DNA of 64,000 bases from Annona cherimola (lineage: Eukaryota; Streptophyta; Magnoliopsida; Magnoliales; Annonaceae). The notes under the pieces are model-generated. The model saw nothing but the letters and a program-made list of their open reading frames with translations, had not been told where the DNA came from and did no database searches. The stretch lies in assembly GCA_030490835.1 (NCBI GenBank), contig CM059977.1, positions 35,733,676 to 35,797,675 on the forward strand, in the 5' to 3' direction. Below are positions 12,398-23,200 of this stretch, in pieces. The first letter of the stretch is position 1; each line of letters begins with the position of its first letter. Both the position numbers and the translations under genes were made by a program.

Positions 12398-14429
12398 TGA
12401 AAAACGTCCCTTGCTGCTGCCCATTTCCCCTTATATATGCTACTGGATTTAACCACATGATGCCACCTAATAAATCACATTATATATATAATTTCAACAT
12501 TTAATTTCTGCCCAAATCCAAGCTATCCACTTGCCCCTTTTGTTGCCACATTTTTAGCCATCCATGTTTCCCATTCTTAGCCGCATTTATCATACATTTT
12601 GTACTTTTTTTTATCAAAAATGCCTTTAATCCTTTAGCCAAACACTTCCAAGGGTGCTACCTCTCATCAATTTTTTATTTATTATTTTCGTTGACTTTGT
12701 AACCTCAAATTTTTCTCATTTTGCTACCTCAAAAGTGGCTCACCAAAAGTCCACTCTTGCATTTATGGCAATCCACTTTTGATGATCAAAAGTCAATGAC
12801 CTTAATTAATCTTCATAATTAATATCTAATCACACTTAACACATGTCGTTAAGGGTTTCCCAACAAGGTTTGACAAAATCTCATCTATTCATATCATAGA
12901 ACTCATTAACTCAACAATTTATAAAAAAATTCATCTCAAAATGATGAATGTATGCTAAGATATTAGCAAAATGAATTTGATTCAAAATATCATATAAATT
13001 TAATCATTTAACCCCTTTTCATTCACACTTTTCATGATCCAAACCGTTCATCATATAGGGCATGCCAACTTAGGTTTTCCCTTGAAATTTCAGGTCAATC
13101 CTCCTTATATATCACAAGATATCAATTTATTAAATAATTCATAAAAAAAATAAAATGGAAAATAGAAATTAATAGGCATGTCACCTCATCTTATCTCTAC
13201 ACCTTTTAGTGTCACCTCATCTTTTTATCCTTTTGTGTCTATTTTTCAAGATTAATCACTTTGCTTAATTAGTTATCATAATCTTATCCATCTAAATTAA
13301 TGGCACGAAACTTAATACCTTCCATGCCAATGTGGGTTAACTTAAACCCTCCATTTCTTAGAATTTTTCAAATTTCTCCTTGTACAAATTCCAAGTTCCT
13401 TTGTCAAGCTTAAAATAATTGGGGTTTCACAATTACGTGCATGATTTATGATATTCATTTTATCTATATGGGATGATATACCATTTGGAATAAGTGACAT
13501 TAGTTTGATGGTTCAATCCATGAGTATTATCATAAGTATATTATACTACTTATTTTGGATACAATTGTAAATGTGAACAGGTTGTGTGGATGTATAGGGT
13601 TCCTAGCCTTTGATTGACATGAGAAAAAAGGTTGTTCACAGCCCTTAAGTGACATGAGGAGAGAGTTGTGCATCACCCTTTAAAGACATGCGACCATATA
13701 CATGTTTTCTTTGATATGGGTGTTGTTTGCACATCATGCATGGTCATTTAAGAGTTGACATTGAGCATCATTATCATGACATGGTATCATAGGTCTTATC
13801 TGCTTTTATTTTTGTGCTAATTGTTATCTATTTACTGATTCTGTTTAGACTTACACAATTTATTGTTTTGCTTTTAGACCACTGACTAGGCGAAGAGCCT
13901 CAACATGGGATTGGTGAAGGACATAACCTTAGAGACCAAAATAATTAGATTAAGCCTTGTGTTTTTAGTTATTCTGAACTTTATGCTTCTATTTGACACT
14001 AGTAAATGAAGAACATATTGTACTTGGAAAATTTCGAACTTAATTACAATTTATGCGAACAAAGGTACATGTTATTTTAGGTTGTTTTGTAGAGTAATGA
14101 TGGATTATTACTTGAATGATGTATACACTCATTGTACTTAGCATTATTTTTTAATTAGAAAATCAACTTTAACCAAAATCGAAGATATCACAGGTCATAT
14201 AAATATATTCATACATAAATTATGAATAAATAAGTTACCATCATAAAAAGTATATTTTAGAATTAGTTGATGTGAATACAATAATGTTCAAAGATTTCAT
14301 TATTTCTATCGATAAATTTTAATTTATATTATTTAACAGTAACCTAAATTTTGACCTGAAATCAAAACTGGAATCATTGCCAACTCAGTCTAAACCCAGA
14401 TTATAATATTGGCATTTGTGTTTATATCA

Positions 14430-14646
14430 TGCACAGACTCAGAAAACCAACCATTGGCCCTGATGCACAGAGCACACAGACCTAGAAAATGTCCATTGGG
14501 CTTGTGTGCTATGGGTCTCACAGTGTGATATTGTCCGTTCTGACCTGGCAGCTTAGCCGCATGGCTTTAAAACGTGTCACACCATATTGAACTTAAGATT
14601 TACTTATAAACTACCAGGAACTTTCTCCCTTTTTCGATGTGAGATT
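14430..14646 (-). repeat. TRIM 3' LTR
   Basis: It aligns along its length with 14796-15017. Shared blocks include CACACCATATTGAACTT and ACTACCAGGAACTTTCTCCC. Confidence 0.75.
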
Positions 14647-14781
14647 CGATTCTGGACTATTACAAGCCCACCGGCTTCAATTTGGTTCATCCTCGAACCA
14701 CAACCCAACTATGGGCTTCTGCCTGCAACCCTAACTTTCACTGATTCGACTCTCTGAACCACATCTACTAGAGGAGGAGTC

Positions 14782-14793
14782 ACTCTGATACCA
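14782..14793 (-). other. TRIM primer-binding site (iMet tRNA type)
   Basis: The minus strand reads TGGTATCAGAGT two bases after the 5' LTR end. It matches the common plant PBS TGGTATCAGAGC with one mismatch at the last base. Confidence 0.75.
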
Positions 14794-14795
14794 CT

Positions 14796-15017
14796 TGTCA
14801 CACACAGACCTAGAAAACCGACCATTGGGCCTGATGCATAGAGCACATAGACCCAAAAAAGGTCTATTAGTCCTGTAGGCTATGGGTCTCAAAGTGTGAT
14901 ATTGTCCGCTCCGGCTTGGCAGTTTAGCCACACGGCTGTAAAATGCGTCACACCATATTGAACTTGAGACCCACTTATAAACTACCAGGAACTTTCTCCC
15001 CTTTTCGATGTGAGATT
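14796..15017 (-). repeat. TRIM 5' LTR
   Basis: Partner of the 14430-14646 repeat, adjoining the PBS. Its outer end touches the hAT element that starts at 15018. Confidence 0.72.
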
Positions 15018-15279
15018 TAGGGGTGCAACTCGGTCCGGGTATCCGCGGGTCGACCCGCTGGGTACCCTAATTAGGGTCGGTTCGTTTCCGAGAAACCTAC
15101 CCATAGGGTCGGTTCGGTTCCCTTTGGTAAATACCCGTTCCAATTAGGGTAGGGTCAGTTCCAGGAGCTAGGTACCCGGAACCAACCCAGAGTTCACATA
15201 TAAGGTCCTTCTCATCTGAAGTTGCTGAACCCTTTCTGCCTTTCCCGCTTTTTCCCTAGCGCCACACATCCCTAATCTC

Positions 15280-15369
15280 TCTCTCTCTCTCTCTCTCTCC
15301 TTTTCGGCATCGACAGTTCATCATTCGGCTCCCGTCTCCCGTCTCCCATCTCCTTCCGGTAGTGCCCTT

Positions 15370-15420
<51 letters not shown>

Positions 15421-15480
15421 CTTGATCTCTCTGTTCCTCTCTCTCTCTCGATCTCTCTCTCTGTTTCTCTATCTTTCTCC
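15280..15480. repeat. (CT)n microsatellites
   Basis: Long CT runs at 15279-15299 and 15376-15418, with shorter ones to 15480. The Ser/Leu or Arg/Glu-rich reading frames here are artefacts of the repeat. Confidence 0.9.
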
Positions 15481-15489
15481 GGCGGCTCC

Positions 15490-15800
15490 TGATGATGTAT
15501 CCTCCTCGTCTTCTATCATGACGCCGCTCCTCATCCTTTGTGGCGAGGCCCAGCATGAGCTTGTGGCACCGCCACTGGTACTTGAAGTCGTTGATGTAGC
15601 GGAGCATCTACGCGACGGAGACAGATAAGATGAGGTGCGAGAGGGAGAGAAGGCTGATAGGGATCCAGCAGTGGCGACATTGGAGCTTGGGCGATAGGGC
15701 CTGGATGGCCAAAATGAGAGTTAGGAAGAGGAAGAAGACATGAAAGAATTTCCAGAGCTCCTTCTTCTGGAGATCGACAACTCTCTTCTTCCAAAAGCAT
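15490..15800 (-). pseudogene. captured gene fragment inside hAT copy 1, function unknown
   Basis: Read leftwards from about 15790, the minus strand gives a protein-like stretch. It has a Lys/Glu-rich start, a hydrophobic segment of about 20 residues, a Cys/His/Trp patch, a second hydrophobic segment, a stop, and then a basic tail (F-K-Y-Q-W-R-C-H-K-L). Two hydrophobic spans suggest an uncharacterised plant membrane protein. GC content is well above the flanks. I cannot name the donor gene. Confidence 0.45.
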
Positions 15801-16312
15801 TTTTTTTTACTTCATTGCGGTTCTTCCCGATCAAAAAAGGGTATCATCTTGCTCTTTTGGTTTCCGATTTTTAATTCACTTCGACTAAAGATATTAGGTT
15901 TTTGAAATCATTTTACAGCCATTCCAGTGAAAGAAGTAGATATTTTTTCTTCTACCCTCATCTTTTCCAAAAAATATTGAAACTTTGCTGCTTTTATCAA
16001 TCGTTGCTCCTACTTTTTATAGATGATGGTTCAATACAACTTCAAGAAGATCAAATTATGGATATGTTGCAACTTGACAATTTGTTCATTTCTATTTACA
16101 ATTTTTTTACTATCTAAATTTCTAGCTTTACAAACAGTTAGATATTATTTTAGTGGAACCGATTTGGAACCGGAACTGGAACCGACCCGCACTCGAAAAA
16201 ATAGGGTAGGGTATGCCAAGAACCGACCCAGCCTCAAATAGGGTAGGGTAAGAGTTTTTAAAAATAAGGTAAGGATAGGGTCGACCCCTACCCGGACCAA
16301 GTTGCACCCCTA

Positions 16313-17194
16313 GAGTCAACTCAACTAAGCTCTATAAAATTGTCTTGACTGTATATATGAGTCAACTCACATTCAAGAGTCAGCTCGACTCAACTAAGTT
16401 ATAGGAGTATTTTGGACTTTTCACTTACAAGTAACAACCATTAGCTGGATGTCTTCTGCTGCCATATGTTCTAGAATTTGAGAATTGCTTGTTTACAAGA
16501 AATAAATCTTGTGAGGTACGTGATCCCAAATTCTAATCATCACAAAAAGCCAATCAACACATTAAATAGGTGTGCAAACAAGATTTATGGGAAAAATCTC
16601 CAACACAAAAAGGAAAACCTTATTAGGTTAATTGGATCCACTGTGATTACATACAAGGTTACATAAAGATCTGGCACGGAGAGTCTCAAACCCCTTCCAT
16701 ATCAATTAGCGCACTCTTATCATCCCTGCTCTTACTCATCAGATTCTAGAATCTACAAACCATAGATGGAAAATTTTTTACATCTGTTCTCCTTCCAATC
16801 CCAACATTAAAGTCCAAGAACCCTCAGTCGAAAAGCAACATTATACACCATGCTAAACTCATCCAGTCATCCTAACAAGCCACTCAGAACATGATTGGAA
16901 ATCTGAAGAAATTTCTAGCCTCAGACAAGCATCAGTTACATAAAAAGCATTTGTCATTTGCATACAACCAAAAACAAAGAAGAATAGAAGGCCAAAAACA
17001 ATAAAAATGCATTTATTACAGTGCTAGAAGATTGTGTAATGTGTAAATGGGCTCCAAAGCTTGGAGCATTCATCAAGCTATTCATGAGGAAGGCCCTTTG
17101 GACGTATGAGGCAACAGCAAATATCATCTTGATTCCAGCCATTGATTAAGACAGGTGATAACACAATATACAATTGGCTAAAACTAGAAATCAA
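16313..17194. other. PNG1 3' flank
   Basis: Downstream flank of the minus-strand PNG1 gene. It should hold the 3' UTR. 16313-16400 contains two copies of a GAGTCAACTCAACTAAG-like motif. No gene of its own is seen. Confidence 0.5.
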
Positions 17195-17279
17195 TTAGCT
17201 GGCCTTGGCATACAGATCAATGCTGCCTATCTGTAATCTTGATGTTGCATTACCATCTCGCACAGCCAAAAATGAAAAT
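17195..17279 (-). CDS. PNG1: PNG1 exon 17 (stop codon)
   Basis: 85 nt. It ends with [11 protein letters not shown] and a TAA stop at 17197-17195, matching the conserved end of plant PNG1. Confidence 0.92.
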
Positions 17280-20200
17280 CTGTAAACGATCATTAAAATA
17301 TGAGAATGGAACATCACAAATAAATTGTTGGAAATTTGGTAATGTTATTTACCTGAATGCATTAGACATGCGTTCATTTGCTTCTATTAGAAATGTTTTG
17401 CGCTGGAACCGTCTTTCAAATAACTGTGATGTCTGCTTGTCCAAAACGATCCAGCTGGATCCCCCATCGCTACTGCCCTCCAGCATCCTACAAAGGGCCA
17501 TATTACTCAAATGAATTTGGTTAAGGTGGTGGTGGTTAGGTAACCACAATCATGACCTGTATCTTTACTAGCAAATAAATCTGTAACTGTTTTTGCTTGC
17601 TTTTTATTTGCAGAAGAAGAAAACATAAATAAAAACAAAACAACATGAAAAGATCCCAAATAACAACATAAACAAATATCTGAGTCCATGACTAAGATGA
17701 TATACTGGGCGCACTAATGAAATGCACGAAAAGTGAGACTTGCATTCTGAACTTATTATTTTTGGGTCACAGAAGGGGAGAAATGTTTATCCTCACATTG
17801 CAGCTCCCATGTGACAGAGGCACCAAATGCCTCATGACATGTAGACACTTTTCTACTGCAATTCCATTGGATTTCAAACTTGAATAGTTATGATCTTTCC
17901 AAGTGACAAACATCAAGACAGACAAGGGATAGGATCAGAATAAACTCTGTGAACCAATTTTGAGAAAATAATTCAAGATAGACTGCTTTTTTTCTAGTGA
18001 TGCTACTCAGATTAGCACTGCAAACATGATTTGAACACAACCAGGCTCAGAAAAAGAATTCACAAAGTGAAGTACAGAGTTCCAGCAACAAGACTACTCT
18101 TGTTAATTTGATAGACTTTCTGATTAACTTCCATTCTTATTATTGTTTTTTGTGTTATTGTTTTTAGAGCAAGAACAAAATGGGTCTATTGAGAAAAAAG
18201 AGGACCTTCCAGAAAAATATCTAATTTCACATCAAGTTGTAATTCTTCAAAAATATTTTGTTCAGACTACAGTCAAATTTAAGTCCTCAAACCCTTTGGC
18301 CAGTATACGGTAAGCAATTTCTCAGTTCCTAATGATATTGACGAATAATTCATACTTATGTAAGCATGGAAGCCACCATGTTTACCCTTTGTTTTTTTAT
18401 TCTAAAATATTTTTTAAAAAAGTCTAAACTATTTATCATGTTTATGCATGTGTATTTATTTATAGTTCCAAAAACTACATACATTGCAAACTTTTATGTA
18501 CTATATTTATACTATATATTTTTCAAAAAATTTAGTGGGTATGCATTCATTCTTAGAAGATGTTATTTTTTACAAGATAAAAGGTTCCAATGAAATTATT
18601 TTTGGTAGCATGATAAACAAGATGGTATTAAACATGATCAAGGGTTAGATTTTAAAAATTATATTTCAGAATTTAAAAATCAAGGGTAAGCATGGAGGCT
18701 TCCTCGCTTACATAAGTATTGAATCATTCCTCATATCCAACGCTAGTTGAGTTTGAAGTCCTAAAGTCAAAACCAGCAATTTAACAAATTTAACATAGGC
18801 CGACGTATGATTAAGCATGTTTCTTAGTTCGTTCTTCTATCATTCTCCACCGGAAAAAGTTGACAACAAATGAAAAGGGTAATCAACACAAAGCTATAGT
18901 AAGAGGTTACTCAAGTGATTTTTAAAAGTGAAAGAATGAAAAAGACAGTCATCGAGTGGGAAGAATTTTTACAGATCACTACAAGCAGAGACGGAATACC
19001 CCTTGGGACAGCAAATTAACAATTATAATTGGCACATTAAGCGACCAAATAAACCTTCGAAAAAATATCCACCCCTCCCTTTAGACGTTGGGCAGACAGA
19101 CTAGAAGTTGAATAAATATATAAATTTTGTTCATAAGAGTTCGGAGGTGTTTGTTTACACCAAAATGTTTCAAACTAAAACTTTTCACTCTCCACAACTA
19201 TCCTATTTTTTAATTATTTTTTCACTTCTTCCCATATAACTACCATATTTTTCAATCATTTCTACATAACTACCCACACATCTAACCTATCTATTTTAAC
19301 TTTATTCTTTTTACTCATTATTGCCCCTATCATATCATGTCATTTCTCTCATTTCAAAATGTTTTACACTAAAAACTTTTCATAAAAAGTTTTATCACCT
19401 TCCAAACATGCCCTTCATGAATTTTTCTTGTGAAGATGTTAACAAATAAAAAGTAATTCACACACAGGCATGAGCTCTTGATTTGCAACGCTCCAGCAAT
19501 GCAAATTGCAAAAAGCCAGCATTCTGAATAAAACTTCATCACAGAGTGATTACCAGAATATGTGGGAAACGGCAGTTATATCCTTCCCAAGGAGAAAAAA
19601 TGAAACGGCACTAAAAAAAAATTTCATTCGTGAGGAGAAAAACCAAGCACTTGCTGTAAATATGGTTGGTCATCAATCAATAGGATTCAGCAATACACTT
19701 GCAGTCTCTGACATGTCAACTTAAAACCATCAATTATCAAATGTTCAAGAATAAGAATGCAAGTGAACAGAGGGTGAACAAAGCTAAGATTGCACAATCT
19801 ATGCAAAATGGTTAGCTTCTAAGCATATCCCTAGGCCAAATATAATAATATCTCAGAGAAAATATGAATAAAAGATTTATCATCATATGCTGTGCTATCA
19901 CGTTGTACCAATCCATTGGATCTCTCTCAGGTGCATCATTAGCCGACACCAGTTCATATGCCTGAAGATTGTGCATCTGGCCATCCTTGACCAGGTATAT
20001 GATCCAGCAACCTGATGTTTAGAAGATCATTTCAGAAATTCACCAAATAAATTCTTAAGAGGTTATATGAAGATGAATTATTCATTAAGAAGCATATGTC
20101 TTCGTTTTAAAGTATAAGGTGTGACAAAAGTTCATGCTTACAATGGAGGGCACAAAACAACTTTATACCGTGATCTTTATTTGATGTGATTTTTAACTAC

Positions 20201-23200
20201 CCAAAACAATATTAATTTCTACATCCTTAAAAATATATATTTAAAAAAATCATACCCATTCATTCGTTGAATAGTTTACATTACATGCCTGACCTTAAAC
20301 AACAAGTTGGATAGTGTGTCTGTCCAACTAGTTGTTTTCATATTTTAAAATTTTTATTTTTTATTTTTTATCTAAACCACATAATAAAAATTAAGGGAGA
20401 AGTGATCCTGTTAGCCCGAGCTAAGCAAATATCTCGCTTAACCCACCTCAAAAAACTCTTTTACAACACTTTTTTTTGGCTTTTTTCTTTATACACTTGT
20501 TCATCTAAGTGTATTTAACATGAAAACCAATTTTATATATATATATATTTTAGATTTTTAAAGATAGAAGTATTTTCAAATGGGGCCCATTTTGATGATG
20601 AAATCATAATTTGCTCCACACATTTCATTTAGAATCATTTATTCAACTAAGATACCAAGTTCCATCAAAATCAAATATGCCCATGGGTCCCATCCAGAAA
20701 AGGTGTAAAATCAATGTAAGATAATTTTTTGATTTATATATCAATTTGAAAGTTGTTAACACAACATCTAAATGTTTAAAAAATTATTCTTATATGGAAA
20801 CATGATTTTATAAGTTATCATAGCATTCAAATGCAACTAAAAATGGATCCAAGGAATGATTAAAAAATTATTTAGAAATTATTATAACATTCAAATGCAC
20901 CTATGAATGGATTCAAGTGTTTTTCATCATTTACACATGATTATATGTATTTTTAAGAAAATTTAGCCCACCAAAGATGCCAATTGAACTGATTTTTGGT
21001 GCCATGTTACATCTCTCACTTTTTCAAATTTTTCCCATTTTCACTTCCAACCTGTATTTTTAGATCTTCCCAGACATTCCTTAATCATCAATGTGGGTCT
21101 CATTTCATCAGTGATGCACCCCAGCATATCCCATAGGTTAATAGGTCTATATTTATGATGCAAAAATTCACTTTGATTGGAAACTTGAATGTCGCAAGTA
21201 TCTAACATCATTTCGAGTGAATATGCAACGATTATATTTTGAAGATAAATATATAGCAGATAAAAATTTCCAAAAATACATGACAAATACGAATATTGCA
21301 CATAATTTAGATTTTTTAAAAATAAAAAAAGAAAACCACTTGTTCCATACAACTGCTTTTTAAGAATAGATTTTTTAAAAAAAATAAAAAAGGAAAACCA
21401 GTTGTCCCATACAACTGGTTTTTAAGAACAGGCCCCTTTACATATTTCACTTTTTTCTCCTTTTACATCAGACAAACAGATGAATAAAAAGTTCTGCAAA
21501 ATTATTCTGGGGGCAAGATTCTCTTTGAAGCAAGTTTATTATCTTTTGAAATCACACTTCTCAGCATGTACAATAGTTTTCTTTTTCCCCTGCTTCACCT
21601 TAATTGTTATTTGAACAAAAAGATCTTTTTTCATTTTCATCCTATTTAAAAAGTTGCATCGATCTAAGCCTACATGTTAATTCAACTTTCAGAAATACCA
21701 AATGTTCAATGTTTCTAATTTCTCAAAAGAAAATTTTACACCAGAAATGGCCATATATGTCTTCTAATATTTCTTCACTTATATATTATTATCATCAGTA
21801 CCATCTCATCACCATAATTACTTTAACAGCAGTACGTACAGCTTCATCCAACAATTTTTTTCAAAGATCAATAAAAGAAGATATTTTCTACTCTTCTAAG
21901 AGCATATCAATTTAAAACCTCAACACTTTTTAAATTATTTCTAGTGCTATGGTTATGATAAAAACATTGATCCAAGAGAAAACTAAAGGAATCAAATAGA
22001 TGCCAGTCCTATGGTACAAGCAATGATTGACAACATAATATTTTCATCCTGATTGAAGAAAGGAATGCAGTTCCATAAACAGGAAATAAGATAACCAAAA
22101 GTGATAAAGGGTTAATGGAAAATTAAAGTATCGAAATAGGTTTTGACGATACCTAATGTACAACTCTTATTTTTGAAGAAAAAATATCTATTGGGTCATG
22201 CAATTGGGAAATCGCTGTTCAATAATCACTGGTAGGTCTTCTTATTAATAAAATTGCTTAAACTTCAATTATTTTCAGATAATCCCTCTAGGGATGTATG
22301 TCGTTAATGGCTGGTAAATATTAATGGTAACAGTACATTCAGATACATGGTCCAAATGATGTCATCACTCTCCCACAGATCGCTATGCATCAAATCCCTT
22401 TGCCATAGACATGCTAAAAATAAAAATTAGCCAGTAATTTCTAACATTTAGGGGGTCAAGTAAGATAGGATGGAAAGATGCATGAGAAGCCTCGTAAGTC
22501 ACAAAATGAAGTATCATCCTCAGTAGCGGCAATGGACTTTCAGTTACTTTCTGATGGATCAAACTACTGATGAAGAATTTTGCCCCAAGGGAAGTAGGGA
22601 ACCATTGGAAGCCAAAAACCTCTGCTGAGATGAACTATACATCTAACCTGCTAGAACCAATTGAAGATTTAAAGTAGGAATCCACGAAACAGTTATGACA
22701 GACAGGCAATCACAATGGAAAAAGAATAAAAGAAAATAATGTTTTTCTATGCCACAAATATAGTGCATCGGCACATTGATCCAGACACATTGACTGAGGA
22801 TAATATTATAATAAATGGGTGTTGTGAGATTTACTGTAGCATGTGGCTGACACTTGACATGGTAAACAATGTCTGATGGAAGCACATGCAGCATTCTTTC
22901 ATATTGAATATATCTACAGTTCAGATTGTGCAGTTTAGTTTACTAGAAACATAATCAAAGAATGATGTGACCGGGATAAATGCAGACTAGATAACAGATT
23001 ATTGAGTCACCAATCCCAAACTTCGATTTTATTGTCAATGAATTTCTGATCTAAATGGCCCTTGATTAATCCACAGTGCTAGAAATCACTAGACATAGAC
23101 AAGAATCAAATTTGAAACATTTCACAGCAACAGCAAGACATGTTGGTGGATTAACTCATCAAGTTCCTATTGAGATAGGACCACACTTGTCACTCATTAA

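Larger units (their letters stand above)
9200..13431 (-). mobile_element. solo LTR (or LTR-like non-coding element), 4.2 kb
   Basis: Read on the minus strand the unit starts TGTGAAACCCC at 13431 and ends GGCGCCACG at 9200. It is flanked by a perfect 5-bp repeat, ATTAC at 9195-9199 and 13432-13436. TG...CA ends with a final A-to-G change and a 5-bp duplication are the signature of LTR-element integration. There is no coding capacity and no internal LTR copy was noticed, so a solo LTR left by LTR recombination is most likely. A Ty3/gypsy origin is a guess from the TGTGAAACCCC start. Confidence 0.7.
8286..14192. mobile_element. probable solo LTR, split by a nested 4.2 kb LTR
   Basis: The outer unit begins TGTGAGGATC and ends GATATCACA (TGTGA/TCACA inverted ends). 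Without the nested element it would be about 1.67 kb. It has no coding sequence. The adjacent 5-mers (ATAAC left, GGTCA right) do not match, so no target-site duplication supports the call. The ends could also be coincidental. Confidence 0.4.
14430..15017 (-). mobile_element. TRIM: miniature LTR retrotransposon, about 590 bp
   Basis: Two direct repeats of about 215 bp (14430-14646 and 14796-15017) flank only about 150 bp of internal sequence. Just inside the right-hand repeat on the minus strand is a primer-binding site, TGGTATCAGAGT (14793-14782), which is complementary to plant initiator Met tRNA in all but its last base. This fixes the orientation: the right copy is the 5' LTR. There is no coding capacity, so it must be mobilised in trans. 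The two LTRs differ at many positions, so the insertion is old. Confidence 0.75.
15018..16312. mobile_element. non-autonomous hAT element, copy 1 (1.3 kb)
   Basis: Terminal inverted repeats of about 23 bp are visible: TAGGGGTGCAACT then GGTCCGGGT at the left, and the reverse complement with one mismatch at the right (16290-16312). Subterminal regions carry many GGGTAGGGT and GGTTCGGTTCC repeats. The interior has no transposase but holds (CT)n tracts and a gene-like fragment. No clear 8-bp target duplication is seen (GTGAGATT left, GAGTCAAC right), perhaps because insertion was at the TRIM edge or the flank has diverged. Confidence 0.8.

Noticed and set aside
15272..15628. Arg/Glu-rich and Ser/Leu-rich frames
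   Set aside because: They arise from (CT)n microsatellites inside the hAT element.
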